Positions 1 to 5,784 of a stretch of 7,362 nt of DNA are shown in pieces. The position numbers and the translations under genes are program-made. Positions within the stretch are counted from its first letter, which is position 1. Each line of letters begins with the position of its first letter. The DNA comes from Methanobacteriota archaeon (GTDB lineage: Archaea > Altiarchaeota > Altiarchaeia > IMC4 > QMZM01): positions 1 through 7,362 of the forward strand of contig JAKFXM010000066.1 in NCBI GenBank assembly GCA_021731385.1. Reading direction: 5' to 3'. Under the pieces are notes generated by a model, which worked only from the letters and a program-made list of their open reading frames with translations, did no database searches and had not been told where the DNA came from.

Positions 1-54
1 CAACCTGCTCTCTCACAGCAAACCCTTTTTGAAAGGGTTTGGAGTTGCAACCAA

Positions 55-80
55 CCCGAAAAACCCGAAGGGTTTTTGGG
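55..80 (-). repeat. CCCAA/TTCGGG hairpin, inverted orientation (copy 1)
   Basis: CCC 55-57 pairs with GGG 78-80, G58 is bulged, AAAAACCC 59-66 pairs with GGGTTTTT 70-77, and GAA is the loop. Read on the minus strand it is CCCAA-stem-loop-stem-TTCGGG with a bulged C, the same design as the forward copies. A near-identical inverted copy is at 7271-7296. Confidence 0.8.
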
Positions 81-84
81 CAAG

Positions 85-107
85 AAAATTTCCTTTCAGG
101 AAATTTT
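85..107. repeat. CAAGAAAA-type hairpin (copy 1)
   Basis: AAAATTTCCT 85-94 and AGGAAATTTT 98-107 form a perfect 10-bp stem with loop TTC. It is preceded by GGGCAAG and followed by TGTG, as in the copy at 7301-7323. The same arm sequence, with loop TGC, recurs at 7111-7133 before the uS10 gene. Confidence 0.8.
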
Positions 108-114
108 TGTGTGG

Positions 115-189
115 CCGAGAGGCGACACAACCGAGCCTCAAAGGCTCGGGTGTGTGTCAGAGGCGAAGCCTCTGCCACAAGCCTCTCGG
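115..189. repeat. Branched palindrome: outer stem enclosing two hairpins
   Basis: Outer arms CCGAGAGGC 115-123 and GCCTCTCGG 181-189 pair perfectly. Inside are GACACA 124-129/TGTGTC 153-158 continuing into CCGAGCC 131-137/GGCTCGG 143-149, then AGAGGC 159-164/GCCTCT 168-173 with a GAA loop. The result is a three-way-junction shape, not a tRNA, since there is no T arm or anticodon arm. Confidence 0.7.
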
Positions 190-202
190 ACATATGTCAG
201 AG

Positions 203-338
203 CCCGATTGAGCCTAAAGGCTCAATGGGCCCAATGAGAGATTATCTCTCATTCGGGCGACGAAGTCGCTCTGCCACATGCCCAATTAGCGACATAGTCG
301 CTAATTCGGGCCCAATCAGAGCCTTGCTCTGATTCGGG
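203..338. repeat. Tandem run of four CCCA(A)/(T)TCGGG hairpins
   Basis: Four family members lie close together: 203-229 inverted with bulged G206 (its base is CCCA/TCGGG), 230-257 forward with bulged C254, 281-310 forward with C307, and 311-338 forward with C335. Their apical stems differ completely (ATTGAGCCT, GAGAGAT, TTAGCGAC, TCAGAGC) yet each is perfectly paired with its own partner arm. Copies 281-310 and 311-338 abut with no spacer. A small extra hairpin GCGAC-GAA-GTCGC lies at 257-269. Confidence 0.85.
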
Positions 339-342
339 AGGT

Positions 343-450
343 TGCAACTGCCCCACAACTGGATTGACTGCTGTCAAATGATTTCCAGCAGTCAAGACTC
401 AACAGCCGTTTTCGGCTGTTGATGGAAAAAATTGACAGTTGTGGGTTGCA
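343..450. repeat. Large branched inverted repeat downstream of pyrI
   Basis: TGCAAC 343-348 plus CCACAACTG 353-361 pair with CAGTTGTGG 436-444 plus GTTGCA 445-450 (15 bp with a 4-nt bulge). They enclose two perfect hairpins: TTGACTGCTG 364-373/CAGCAGTCAA 386-395, and CAACAGCCG 400-408/CGGCTGTTG 413-421 with loop TTTT. If transcribed it would fold into a three-way junction. It could act as an RNA 3' end or protective structure for pyrBI mRNA, but nothing proves a function. Confidence 0.7.
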
Positions 451-473
451 TTCCCAAACCCCAAATTCTGTTG

Positions 474-929
474 CTAAAGCGTAATCTGCCTCTCACAATA
501 CTTGCATATAAGAATCAGCGGGTCTGCATGCCGGACAAGAAATACTGTCCTTACCGGCTCCCTTTCCTTGTTTGTAATGCACCGGGGATTCGGGCACTCA
601 ACCATGCCAATAATCTTCTTTGGCAGAACGACCTTTTTCTTCTTTACAACCCTGTAATCCCTTATCCTGTTTATCGTTGCATTTGGGGCAATCAGGGCAA
701 TCTTGTTTATCTCGGCAGTTTTTATGTTCCTGTTCTCAACCTTCACTATATCCTTTTTTCCGAGAACCTTGCTTGGAACATTCATGGCTATGGTAACCGC
801 ATCCCCGAATTTCTCATCAATGCCGAGAATTCTAAGTACTTGCGGGGCTTTGCCCTGCTTTATATGGTCTATAACTATGCCGTTCTTTATCGGCTTTATC
901 CTGAGCTTCTTTTTTTTATCGTCAGGCAT
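474..929 (-). CDS. pyrI: Aspartate carbamoyltransferase regulatory subunit
   Basis: This 151-aa protein is the regulatory chain of aspartate carbamoyltransferase. It binds nucleotide effectors and tethers catalytic trimers into the holoenzyme, in the first committed cytoplasmic steps of pyrimidine synthesis. The N-terminal allosteric domain (about residues 10-100) carries GIVIDHI at 18-24, matching the effector-binding strand of the family. The C-terminal zinc domain has all four cysteines, C112-x4-C117 and C142-x2-C145, the latter as CKYCE. Length is usual for the family, and a lysine-rich N-terminus is unremarkable in archaea. The gene starts 1 nt after the pyrB stop, so the two are translationally coupled and made together. 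No clear poly-T terminator follows; the hairpin array begins within about 16 bp of the stop. Confidence 0.96.
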   Translation of the reverse strand: MPDDKKKKLRIKPIKNGIVIDHIKQGKAPQVLRILGIDEKFGDAVTIAMNVPSKVLGKKDIVKVENRNIKTAEINKIALIAPNATINRIRDYRVVKKKKVVLPKKIIGMVECPNPRCITNKEREPVRTVFLVRHADPLILICKYCERQITL

Positions 930-930
930 T

Positions 931-1857
931 CTACCAGAATCTCACTCCCGATACAAGGCATAACAATGCCATCCTCACCGGAAGACCATTTCTTGCCTGC
1001 TGGAAATATCTCGCATATTTCGTTTTGTCTATTTCTGCGCTTATCTCCGTAACCCTCGGAAGTGGATGCATGATTATTGCATTATCCTTTATACCCTGAA
1101 TTGTTGCTAAATTAAGGACATAAGCGTCTTTAACCCTTTCATATTCCTGCAGGTCAGGAAATCTCTCCTTCTGGATTCTTGTTGCATAGATCACATCGCA
1201 TTCTGCCAGGTCTAACCTATTTGTCTCTTTAACCTCGATTCCGTTATCCTTCAATTCCTTTACGAGATTCTTTGGCATCTTAAGTTCGTCAGGTGATATT
1301 AATTTCAGATTTACATCATAATTTTCAAGTGCATTGGTAAGGGAGTGGACCGTCCTTCCATATTTCAAATCACCTACTATGGAGATGTCCAAACCATCAA
1401 TATCCTCAAATTCCTTTTTGATTGTGTACAAATCCAGCAATGTCTGTGTAGGATGCTGATTTGACCCATCCCCGCCATTCATTACCGGAATTTCGACATA
1501 TTCTGATGCAAGTCTTGAAGAACCCTCTGCAGGGTGTCTGATAACTATCATGTCCGCATAACCCTCCACAATCCTGACTGTATCTATTACAGTTTCACCC
1601 TTAACCTCTGAGGTAATCTCAGAGAGATTAAATCCGATACTTGAACCACCAAGACGCTTTATTGCTGCCTCAAAGGACATCCTTGTCCTTGTTGACGGCT
1701 CAAAGAAGAGGGTCGCAAGAATCTTGTCTTTCATCAAAGAACCAGTTTTGTTGGAATTCAGCCGCTTTTCCATAATCCGGGATTTCTCAAGAACGAAGTC
1801 TATCTCTTCCCTTGAAAAATCCTTTATTGAGATTATGTGTTTTTTAGTCCACTTCAT
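931..1857 (-). CDS. pyrB: Aspartate carbamoyltransferase catalytic subunit
   Basis: The 308-aa catalytic chain condenses carbamoyl phosphate with L-aspartate to N-carbamoyl-aspartate. The carbamoyl-phosphate loop STRTR is at residues 55-59, the SEVKGET loop with catalytic-type lysine K86 at 83-89, RHP at 107-109, HPTQ at 135-138, GRTVHS at 167-172, the aspartate-binding region TRIQKERF at 226-233 and HPLPR at 264-268. All expected active-site elements are present and the length is normal. The extreme C-terminus (VRFW) runs a few residues past the usual family end and supplies the stop that abuts pyrI. It is first in the operon, with an AT-rich promoter region of 53 bp shared with divergent mntA. 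The start codon at 1857 gives the expected archaeal N-terminus. Confidence 0.97.
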   Translation of the reverse strand: MKWTKKHIISIKDFSREEIDFVLEKSRIMEKRLNSNKTGSLMKDKILATLFFEPSTRTRMSFEAAIKRLGGSSIGFNLSEITSEVKGETVIDTVRIVEGYADMIVIRHPAEGSSRLASEYVEIPVMNGGDGSNQHPTQTLLDLYTIKKEFEDIDGLDISIVGDLKYGRTVHSLTNALENYDVNLKLISPDELKMPKNLVKELKDNGIEVKETNRLDLAECDVIYATRIQKERFPDLQEYERVKDAYVLNLATIQGIKDNAIIMHPLPRVTEISAEIDKTKYARYFQQARNGLPVRMALLCLVSGVRFW

Positions 1858-1871
1858 TGTTCTATTTTATT

Positions 1872-1890
1872 CTTCATTAATTAATTGAAG
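1872..1890. promoter_or_regulatory. Divergent AT-rich promoter region, pyrB / mntA
   Basis: The 53-bp gap between the two start codons contains an imperfect inverted repeat with CTTCA and TGAAG ends around TTAATTAA (1877-1884). The centre lies about 24 bp from the pyrB ATG and about 30 bp from the mntA ATG, the distance expected of an archaeal TATA box for leaderless or short-leader transcripts in both directions. Whether one box serves both strands is inference. Confidence 0.4.
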
Positions 1891-1910
1891 ATAATTAATA
1901 AATAAGAGAG

Positions 1911-2201
1911 ATGAAACTTGAAGAGATACTAAATACATTGAAGAAATTAAAGAAGCAAATGATGTGGATGTATAAAGCGGAGATAGTAGGGGTTTTTGGG
2001 TCTTATGTAAGAGGAGAGGAGAAAAGGAAAAGTGATATGGATGTTCTTGTGAGGTTTCAAAAGGGAGCTACACTTTTTGATTTTGTTGGTCTTGCTGATT
2101 TTTTAGAAGAAAAATTCGGTATGAAAGTAGATATTGTTCCTATTGATACCATACGAGACGAAATCAAAGGACAGATTTTAAAGGAGGCGGTTTATTTATG
2201 A
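1911..2201 (+). CDS. mntA: MntA-type antitoxin nucleotidyltransferase
   Basis: This 96-aa minimal nucleotidyltransferase belongs to the antitoxin side of HepT/MntA systems, where the antitoxin AMPylates the HepT toxin. The family signature GSX10DXD is exact: G30-S31, ten residues, then D42-M-D44; a third acidic residue follows at D74 in KVDIVP. An amphipathic helix precedes the fold at residues 1-20. The stop overlaps the hepT start as ATGA, the standard coupling for this pair. Because hepT is damaged, the antitoxin may now be an orphan or act on a crippled partner. Chromosomal rather than plasmid location is suggested by housekeeping neighbours on both sides. Confidence 0.92.
   Translation: MKLEEILNTLKKLKKQMMWMYKAEIVGVFGSYVRGEEKRKSDMDVLVRFQKGATLFDFVGLADFLEEKFGMKVDIVPIDTIRDEIKGQILKEAVYL
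2183..2187 (+). promoter_or_regulatory. Strong Shine-Dalgarno for hepT
   Basis: GGAGG lies 10 nt before the hepT ATG, inside the end of mntA. It supports the 2198 start and re-initiation at the ATGA overlap. argG and the methyltransferase downstream lack a comparable site. Confidence 0.6.
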
Positions 2202-2515
2202 GGCAGTCTAAACTCTATTTAACAGATATTCTGGCAGCTATTGATGCCATTGAGAAATTTGTGGAAGGAACTGATTACGAAAGCTTTAGAAGTGACGATA
2301 TGAAGTCCAGCGCAGTAATAAGGAAATTTGAAATCATTGGAGAAGCTACCAAAAATATTCCAGAAACATTAAAGCAAAAATACCCGGATATTCCATGGAA
2401 AAAGATGGCAGGATTTAGAGATAGACTTATACATTTTTACTTTGGTATAAAGTACGAACTAATCTGGGATACTACAAGAAAAATTTTGCAAAGCAAAATT
2501 TTTGTGCCCAATTAG
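2198..2515 (+). CDS. hepT: HepT-like toxin RNase, C-terminus replaced by repeat insertion
   Basis: This HEPN-domain protein is the toxin partner of MntA. The ribonuclease motif RX4HXY is intact as R74-DRLI-H79-F-Y81. The native sequence runs to I96, after which the frame enters a two-hairpin repeat and reads LQSKIFVPN before a stop, giving 105 aa. Deleting 59 bp (2486-2544) restores a continuous frame ELPQLRTKLQEII...KKWSEEK and a 116-aa protein ending at 2607, typical HepT length. The ancestral stop overlaps the next gene's ATG as ATGA. So the protein lacks its last 20 residues, part of the final helix of the four-helix HEPN bundle. Loss of activity is likely but not certain, because the catalytic motif remains. 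Confidence 0.9.
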   Translation: MRQSKLYLTDILAAIDAIEKFVEGTDYESFRSDDMKSSAVIRKFEIIGEATKNIPETLKQKYPDIPWKKMAGFRDRLIHFYFGIKYELIWDTTRKILQSKIFVPN

Positions 2516-2544
2516 CGACAAAGTCGCTAATTCGGGTAAAAATT
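2479..2544. repeat. Two-hairpin element inserted in hepT
   Basis: The first stem AAAAATTTTGC 2479-2489/GCAAAATTTTT 2493-2503 has an AAA loop. A GTG linker follows (2504-2506), then the family hairpin CCCAATTAGCGAC...GTCGCTAATTCGGG (2507-2536) with bulged C2533 and loop AAA. Its apical stem matches the copy at 281-310 except for the loop (ATA there). The insertion is flanked by direct repeats AAAAATT at 2479-2485 and 2538-2544, consistent with a 7-bp target duplication or microhomology. The same hairpin-GTG-hairpin order is found at 7301-7356. Confidence 0.88.
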
Positions 2545-2607
2545 GAACTTCCGCAACTAAGGACAAAATTACAAGAAATTATTAAGAAGTGGAGCGAAGA
2601 GAAATGA
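2545..2607 (+). pseudogene. Displaced 3' end of hepT
   Basis: Reading from GAA 2545 in the pre-insertion frame gives 20 codons rich in K, E, Q and L, then TGA at 2605-2607. It joins seamlessly to codon 96 of hepT once the 59-bp insertion is removed. The stop shares bases with the ATG of the following gene. Confidence 0.85.
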
Positions 2608-3017
2608 ACGAACTACTTTTACTTGGATTGATGGTAATACTCCTGTGGGGAATCTGGGGATTTGCGGCAAAGGTTGCAGTTAATGACATGGGTCTGCAGG
2701 CAATGTTCTGGATAGCCGTAATTTCAGATGTTTTTATTGTGTTATATCTTCTTCTTTCAAACCAGTTTTTTCCGTTGAGGTTAGAAGAGAAGGGTATGAT
2801 TTATTCAGCGATAGCAGGATTCAGCGGTGGCGTCGCCATAGTCCTTTTTTATATATTGCTAAAAAAGTATCAGGCAAGCATTGTGCTGCCATTGACCTCA
2901 CTTTATCCAGTGATTGTGGTTTTGCTTGGAATCTTTATTCTAAAAGAAAAAATTACATATCCTAATGGCATTGGCGTTGTACTTGCCGTAATATCCATAT
3001 ATCTGCTATCCAAATAA
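2604..3017 (+). CDS. Small EamA/DMT-type membrane protein
   Basis: This 137-aa hydrophobic protein has about five predicted membrane helices (near residues 3-23, 32-52, 65-86, 93-113 and 119-135). It resembles one half of a drug/metabolite transporter (EamA repeat), including the terminal pattern SLYPVIVVLLGIFILKEK followed by NGIGVVL. Single-repeat members of this superfamily work as dimers; the substrate is unknown. An upstream in-frame GTG at 2589 would add five residues, but ATG 2604 is preferred because it forms an ATGA overlap with the ancestral hepT stop and has GGAG at 2591-2594. It lies 9 bp before argG, so co-transcription is likely and transport of an amino-acid-related compound is a guess only. 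Confidence 0.8.
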   Translation: MNELLLLGLMVILLWGIWGFAAKVAVNDMGLQAMFWIAVISDVFIVLYLLLSNQFFPLRLEEKGMIYSAIAGFSGGVAIVLFYILLKKYQASIVLPLTSLYPVIVVLLGIFILKEKITYPNGIGVVLAVISIYLLSK

Positions 3018-3026
3018 TCTTCAAAA

Positions 3027-4211
3027 ATGAAAACAATACTTGCATATTCCGGAGGCTTGGATACATCAGTTTGCATAAAGTGGCTGCAGGAGAAATACAA
3101 AACTGAAGTAATTACATTGACTCTTGAATTGGGTCAGGAAGAAAGCGATTTAAAGGCGATAGAGGAAAAGGCAAAAAAATTAGGAGCGATAAGAACATAC
3201 AGCATAGACGCAAGGGAGGAATTTGTCAAGGATTATATAAATCCCGCAATAAGGGCAAACGCCCTTTACGAGGGGAAATATCCGGTAAGCACATCAATCG
3301 CAAGGCCATTAATTGCCAAATACCTTGTAAAAATTGCAGAAAAGGAGAACGCAGATGCAGTAGCGCATGGCTCAACAGGAAAGGGTAATGACCAGGTTCG
3401 TTTTGAGGTCTCTATCAGGGCATTGAATTCGGGATTGAAGATAATCGCCCCCGTTAGAGAATGGGGACTCACAAGGGATGCAGAAATTGAATATGCAAAG
3501 AAGAACAATATTCCAATACCCTTAAAAAAATCCCCCTACAGCACAGATGAAAATCTCTGGGGCAGGAGTATAGAAGCCGGCATTTTAGAAGACCCTATGA
3601 TAGAGCCTCCTGAAGATGCATTTGAATGGACTTCCTCGATAGAGAATTCTCCGGAAAGAGCAGAATATCTCGAAATTGGATTTGAGAAAGGAATTCCCCT
3701 ATCGCTTAATGGGAAGGAAACCGGTGAAACAGAACTCATAAAAAGATTGAATTCTATTGGAGGTACGCATGGCATAGGCAGGATTGACATGATAGAGGAC
3801 AGGCTTGTCGGGATTAAGTCAAGGGAGGTCTACGAATGCCCTGCAGCAATAATTATCCTTACAGCACATAGAGAATTAGAAAGGCTTACATTAACAAGGG
3901 AGGAAAATCTCTTCAAAGAGATTCTTGATTCAAAATGGGCGCAGATGGCTTATTTCGGACAGTGGTATGAACCTTTGAAGAATGATCTGGATGCATTTAC
4001 CAACAAAACGCAGGATGTTGTTTCTGGAAATGTCAGAATTAAACTGCATAAGGGAAACGCTATTGTCGTTGGAAGAAAATCGCCGAATTCTCTTTATGAT
4101 CTGGGTCTTGCAACCTACAATAAGGAAGACAAATTTGACCATAAGGCTGCTGAAGGATTTATAAGGCTCTGGGGTTTGCAGTCTGAAATTTCCGGGAAAA
4201 GAGATAAATAA
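3027..4211 (+). CDS. argG: Argininosuccinate synthase
   Basis: This 394-aa protein condenses citrulline and aspartate with ATP to argininosuccinate, the penultimate step of arginine synthesis. The N-type ATP pyrophosphatase P-loop SGGLDTS is at residues 8-14, YPVSTSIARPL at 85-95 and the HGSTGKGNDQVRFE block, which binds citrulline/aspartate, at 114-127. YSTDENLWGRS is at 171-181 and the TSSIENSPE region follows, the normal order for the synthetase domain. The C-terminal oligomerisation segment is present and the length is standard, so the gene looks intact. There is no obvious Shine-Dalgarno. It sits between a small transporter and a methyltransferase with gaps of 9 and 6 bp, presumably in one transcript starting at mntA or at an internal promoter. 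Confidence 0.97.
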   Translation: MKTILAYSGGLDTSVCIKWLQEKYKTEVITLTLELGQEESDLKAIEEKAKKLGAIRTYSIDAREEFVKDYINPAIRANALYEGKYPVSTSIARPLIAKYLVKIAEKENADAVAHGSTGKGNDQVRFEVSIRALNSGLKIIAPVREWGLTRDAEIEYAKKNNIPIPLKKSPYSTDENLWGRSIEAGILEDPMIEPPEDAFEWTSSIENSPERAEYLEIGFEKGIPLSLNGKETGETELIKRLNSIGGTHGIGRIDMIEDRLVGIKSREVYECPAAIIILTAHRELERLTLTREENLFKEILDSKWAQMAYFGQWYEPLKNDLDAFTNKTQDVVSGNVRIKLHKGNAIVVGRKSPNSLYDLGLATYNKEDKFDHKAAEGFIRLWGLQSEISGKRDK

Positions 4212-4217
4212 TAAAGT

Positions 4218-5123
4218 ATGAGACAACTAATAATACGAAATCTTGATGGTGTAGTAGTCGGGGGGATAAGCTGCGGTGATAAGGGAGAAATTTACATTAA
4301 AGGTGAGACTGCGGAACTGGAGGGATTACTCAGGGGTATTGTAGATAATACACAATTAAAGTCTAACAAAAAAATTTCAGAATTATTGTGCAGTAATGGG
4401 GATATAGAATATCTTGAAGGGATTAAAAAGAATCTTGAGGGATATGGATTTAAAGGCATCTTCACGAATGACGCAAAGGAGATTTCAGGTTATTACAGGG
4501 GAGAATGCAACAGAATAGCCGTTGTCTATGATTTTCTGGTACGATTAATGACCCTGCCTTTTGGAGGTGGGGGGAAATTAAGGGACAGTGTAATTGAATT
4601 GTTAAATCCACAGCCCGCGGACAAGATTCTGGATGTTTGCTGTGGAACTGGTGAATTGACAAAGATGGTGTCTGAGAGGGTTGGCGAGGCGGGGGAGGTT
4701 GTGGGTATAGACCTATCACCAACTATGTTGTCTATTGCAAGACGCAAGACAACAGGGGTTTGCTTTATACATGCAAATTCTGAAAATATTCCTTATCCCG
4801 CAAATTATTTTGACAGGATTACGATTTCTTTCGCATTGCATGAGATGCCAGGAATTGCAAGGAGTAATACACTAAAAGAGATTTACAGGATACTGAGGAA
4901 TGATGGCAAATTGCTGGTTGCAGATTACCATAAACCGGAAGGGTTTCTTAGGAATACTGTATTGAATATTGCAATGCTAATTGAGACCGATACTGCAAAA
5001 GACATGATAAACCACGGGCTTAGGAAAGAATTAGCGAATAACGGATTCCAGATTGAACAGAGCAAACTGATGGCAATGGGTCTTATAGAGGCTATTCTTG
5101 CCAGAAAGGTCATTTCTTCCTGA
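4218..5123 (+). CDS. SAM-dependent methyltransferase, UbiE-like, with extra N-terminal domain
   Basis: The 301-aa protein has a C-terminal class I methyltransferase domain. Motif I LDVCCGTGELT is at 138-148, the acidic ribose-binding strand GIDLS at 163-167, ANSENIPYP at 186-194, ITISFALHEM at 201-210 and EIYRILRNDGKLLVADY at 221-237. The lead-in AVVYDFLVRL...GGGGKLRDSV (101-125) resembles the UbiE/menaquinone family, but the first 95 or so residues form a separate domain I do not recognise. The substrate is therefore unknown; a quinone role would be a guess. It follows argG by 6 bp. The last 14 bp overlap a small gene on the other strand, and a 10-bp inverted repeat spans its stop codon. Confidence 0.85.
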   Translation: MRQLIIRNLDGVVVGGISCGDKGEIYIKGETAELEGLLRGIVDNTQLKSNKKISELLCSNGDIEYLEGIKKNLEGYGFKGIFTNDAKEISGYYRGECNRIAVVYDFLVRLMTLPFGGGGKLRDSVIELLNPQPADKILDVCCGTGELTKMVSERVGEAGEVVGIDLSPTMLSIARRKTTGVCFIHANSENIPYPANYFDRITISFALHEMPGIARSNTLKEIYRILRNDGKLLVADYHKPEGFLRNTVLNIAMLIETDTAKDMINHGLRKELANNGFQIEQSKLMAMGLIEAILARKVISS

Positions 5124-5274
5124 TGCTTTTAAGCATCAGGGCATACGCAATTCCGTTCATCCCTGTTTTTATAGCCCTGAATTGCTTTTCATCAAGCCTT
5201 AGGGAATTTCCCTCCGAGGTGATTATGTACTCTCTCTTTTCTTGGTCAAAGGATATTTCTATATCTCGAACCAT
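5110..5274 (-). CDS. Small conserved-looking protein, 54 aa, unknown function
   Basis: This short frame starts MVRDIEISFDQEKREYII and ends MLKSIRKK. It has an acidic, strand-like first half and a lysine-rich C-terminal half resembling a helix. I do not recognise the family. Support for a real gene comes from an ATG start, a good archaeal TATA-like box about 30 bp upstream, amino-acid composition like a small soluble protein, and a position filling the gap after the methyltransferase. Its last codons overlap the methyltransferase 3' end by 14 bp in convergent orientation. Whether it regulates the neighbour or is independent is open. Confidence 0.6.
   Translation of the reverse strand: MVRDIEISFDQEKREYIITSEGNSLRLDEKQFRAIKTGMNGIAYALMLKSIRKK
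5119..5140. repeat. 10-bp perfect inverted repeat at convergent gene ends
   Basis: CCTGATGCTT 5119-5128 and AAGCATCAGG 5131-5140 are separated by TT. The stem covers the methyltransferase stop and lies inside the 3' end of the small minus-strand gene. No T-tract follows on either strand, so it is not a classical terminator; it may stabilise both mRNA ends. Confidence 0.55.
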
Positions 5275-5295
5275 GTAATAATTTTATAGAAGACA

Positions 5296-5310
5296 GATAT
5301 TTATATCTTT
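5296..5310 (-). promoter_or_regulatory. TATA-like box for the 54-aa gene
   Basis: On the minus strand this reads AAAGATATAAATATC, a BRE-like AAA followed by an archaeal box A. Its centre is about 30 bp before the ATG at 5274, predicting a leaderless or near-leaderless transcript. Confidence 0.5.
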
Positions 5311-5399
5311 GCTCCTGCCGAGAAGATTGTAGTAGGTTCAATTTCTTATTTAAAACCGAATTTAATGTTGAGATAACTGATACAAAGTAAACTGCCTTC

Positions 5400-5783
5400 T
5401 TAGAGGAATTCTATATCTATGAGACCTTTAAAATGTAGATCTGCAGTAATTATTTTAGAATTGGTTCTTCTCTGCTTAGAAATTAAGATGGCGTCAATAA
5501 GCCCGAAGTCCTTTACATTCTTTAACATTTCGGATTTTATTACCGCAGCATCGATCCACTCATCCCTCGAAACAGGCGCTATAGCAGAGTTCGCTTCAAT
5601 AATCTTTAGAACCCCCCGAAAATCAATATCATTCTTTATACTCCAGCCCCTTAATTCGGCAATGCAACATTCAACCGTAATGAATTTGTTTTTTGGATTT
5701 TCAAATAATACTTTGACCTTCCTTCCTTTTTCCGTGCCTATAAAGTATTCAACCCATGCATAACTATCTAAGATATACAACAT
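5400..5783 (-). CDS. vapC: PIN-domain toxin RNase
   Basis: This 127-aa PIN-domain protein is the toxin of a VapBC pair. The four acidic residues that bind metal in this family are present: D6 in ILDSYAW, E43 in IAELRG, D97 in GLIDA and D115 in TADLHF. VapC toxins cleave RNA, often tRNA or rRNA; the target here is unknown. The frame is open further upstream to 5858, but the ATG at 5783 is chosen because MLYILDSYAW is the standard PIN start, and it falls 1 nt after the vapB stop. Toxin downstream of antitoxin is the usual order. It appears intact. Confidence 0.92.
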   Translation of the reverse strand: MLYILDSYAWVEYFIGTEKGRKVKVLFENPKNKFITVECCIAELRGWSIKNDIDFRGVLKIIEANSAIAPVSRDEWIDAAVIKSEMLKNVKDFGLIDAILISKQRRTNSKIITADLHFKGLIDIEFL

Positions 5784-5784
5784 T

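Larger units (their letters stand above)
1..458. repeat. Left hairpin array (non-coding, modular palindromes)
   Basis: This gene-free stretch is almost entirely built of inverted repeats. In order: a 10-bp stem 19-28/32-41; the palindrome GTTGCAAC at 44-51; a bulged-G hairpin 55-80; an AAAATTTCCT hairpin 85-107; a branched structure 115-189; the palindrome GACATATGTC at 189-198; hairpins 203-229, 230-257, 257-269, 281-310 and 311-338; GTTGCAAC again at 341-348; then a second branched structure 343-450. GTTGCAAC therefore brackets the core. It ends about 16 bp past the pyrI stop. Reading frames across it (for example 39-332) only translate hairpins and look like no protein I know. It is not CRISPR: there is no constant repeat length and no spacers. 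Confidence 0.85.

Noticed and set aside
115..189. Possible tRNA or tRNA-like gene
   Set aside because: The outer stem with two arms superficially resembles a cloverleaf, but there is no T-arm TTCNANNC, no anticodon arm and the wrong arm sizes.
39..332. Two + strand frames within the left array
   Set aside because: They translate perfect hairpins; the residues simply reflect palindromic DNA, and there is no start signal or family resemblance.
203..338. Possible CRISPR array
   Set aside because: Units vary in length and sequence, are palindromic, occur in both orientations and abut without spacers; no cas gene is present.
432..1052. Long + strand open frame of 206 codons
   Set aside because: It lies antisense to pyrI and the 3' end of pyrB, both unmistakable on the minus strand, and its translation has no recognisable domain.
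5119..5140. Classical bidirectional terminator
   Set aside because: The stem is perfect but there is no T-run on either side, so only an inverted repeat is reported.
5275..5399. Possible extra gene between the 54-aa gene and vapC
   Set aside because: No frame with a start and protein-like composition was seen; it holds the promoter of the 54-aa gene and AT-rich spacer.
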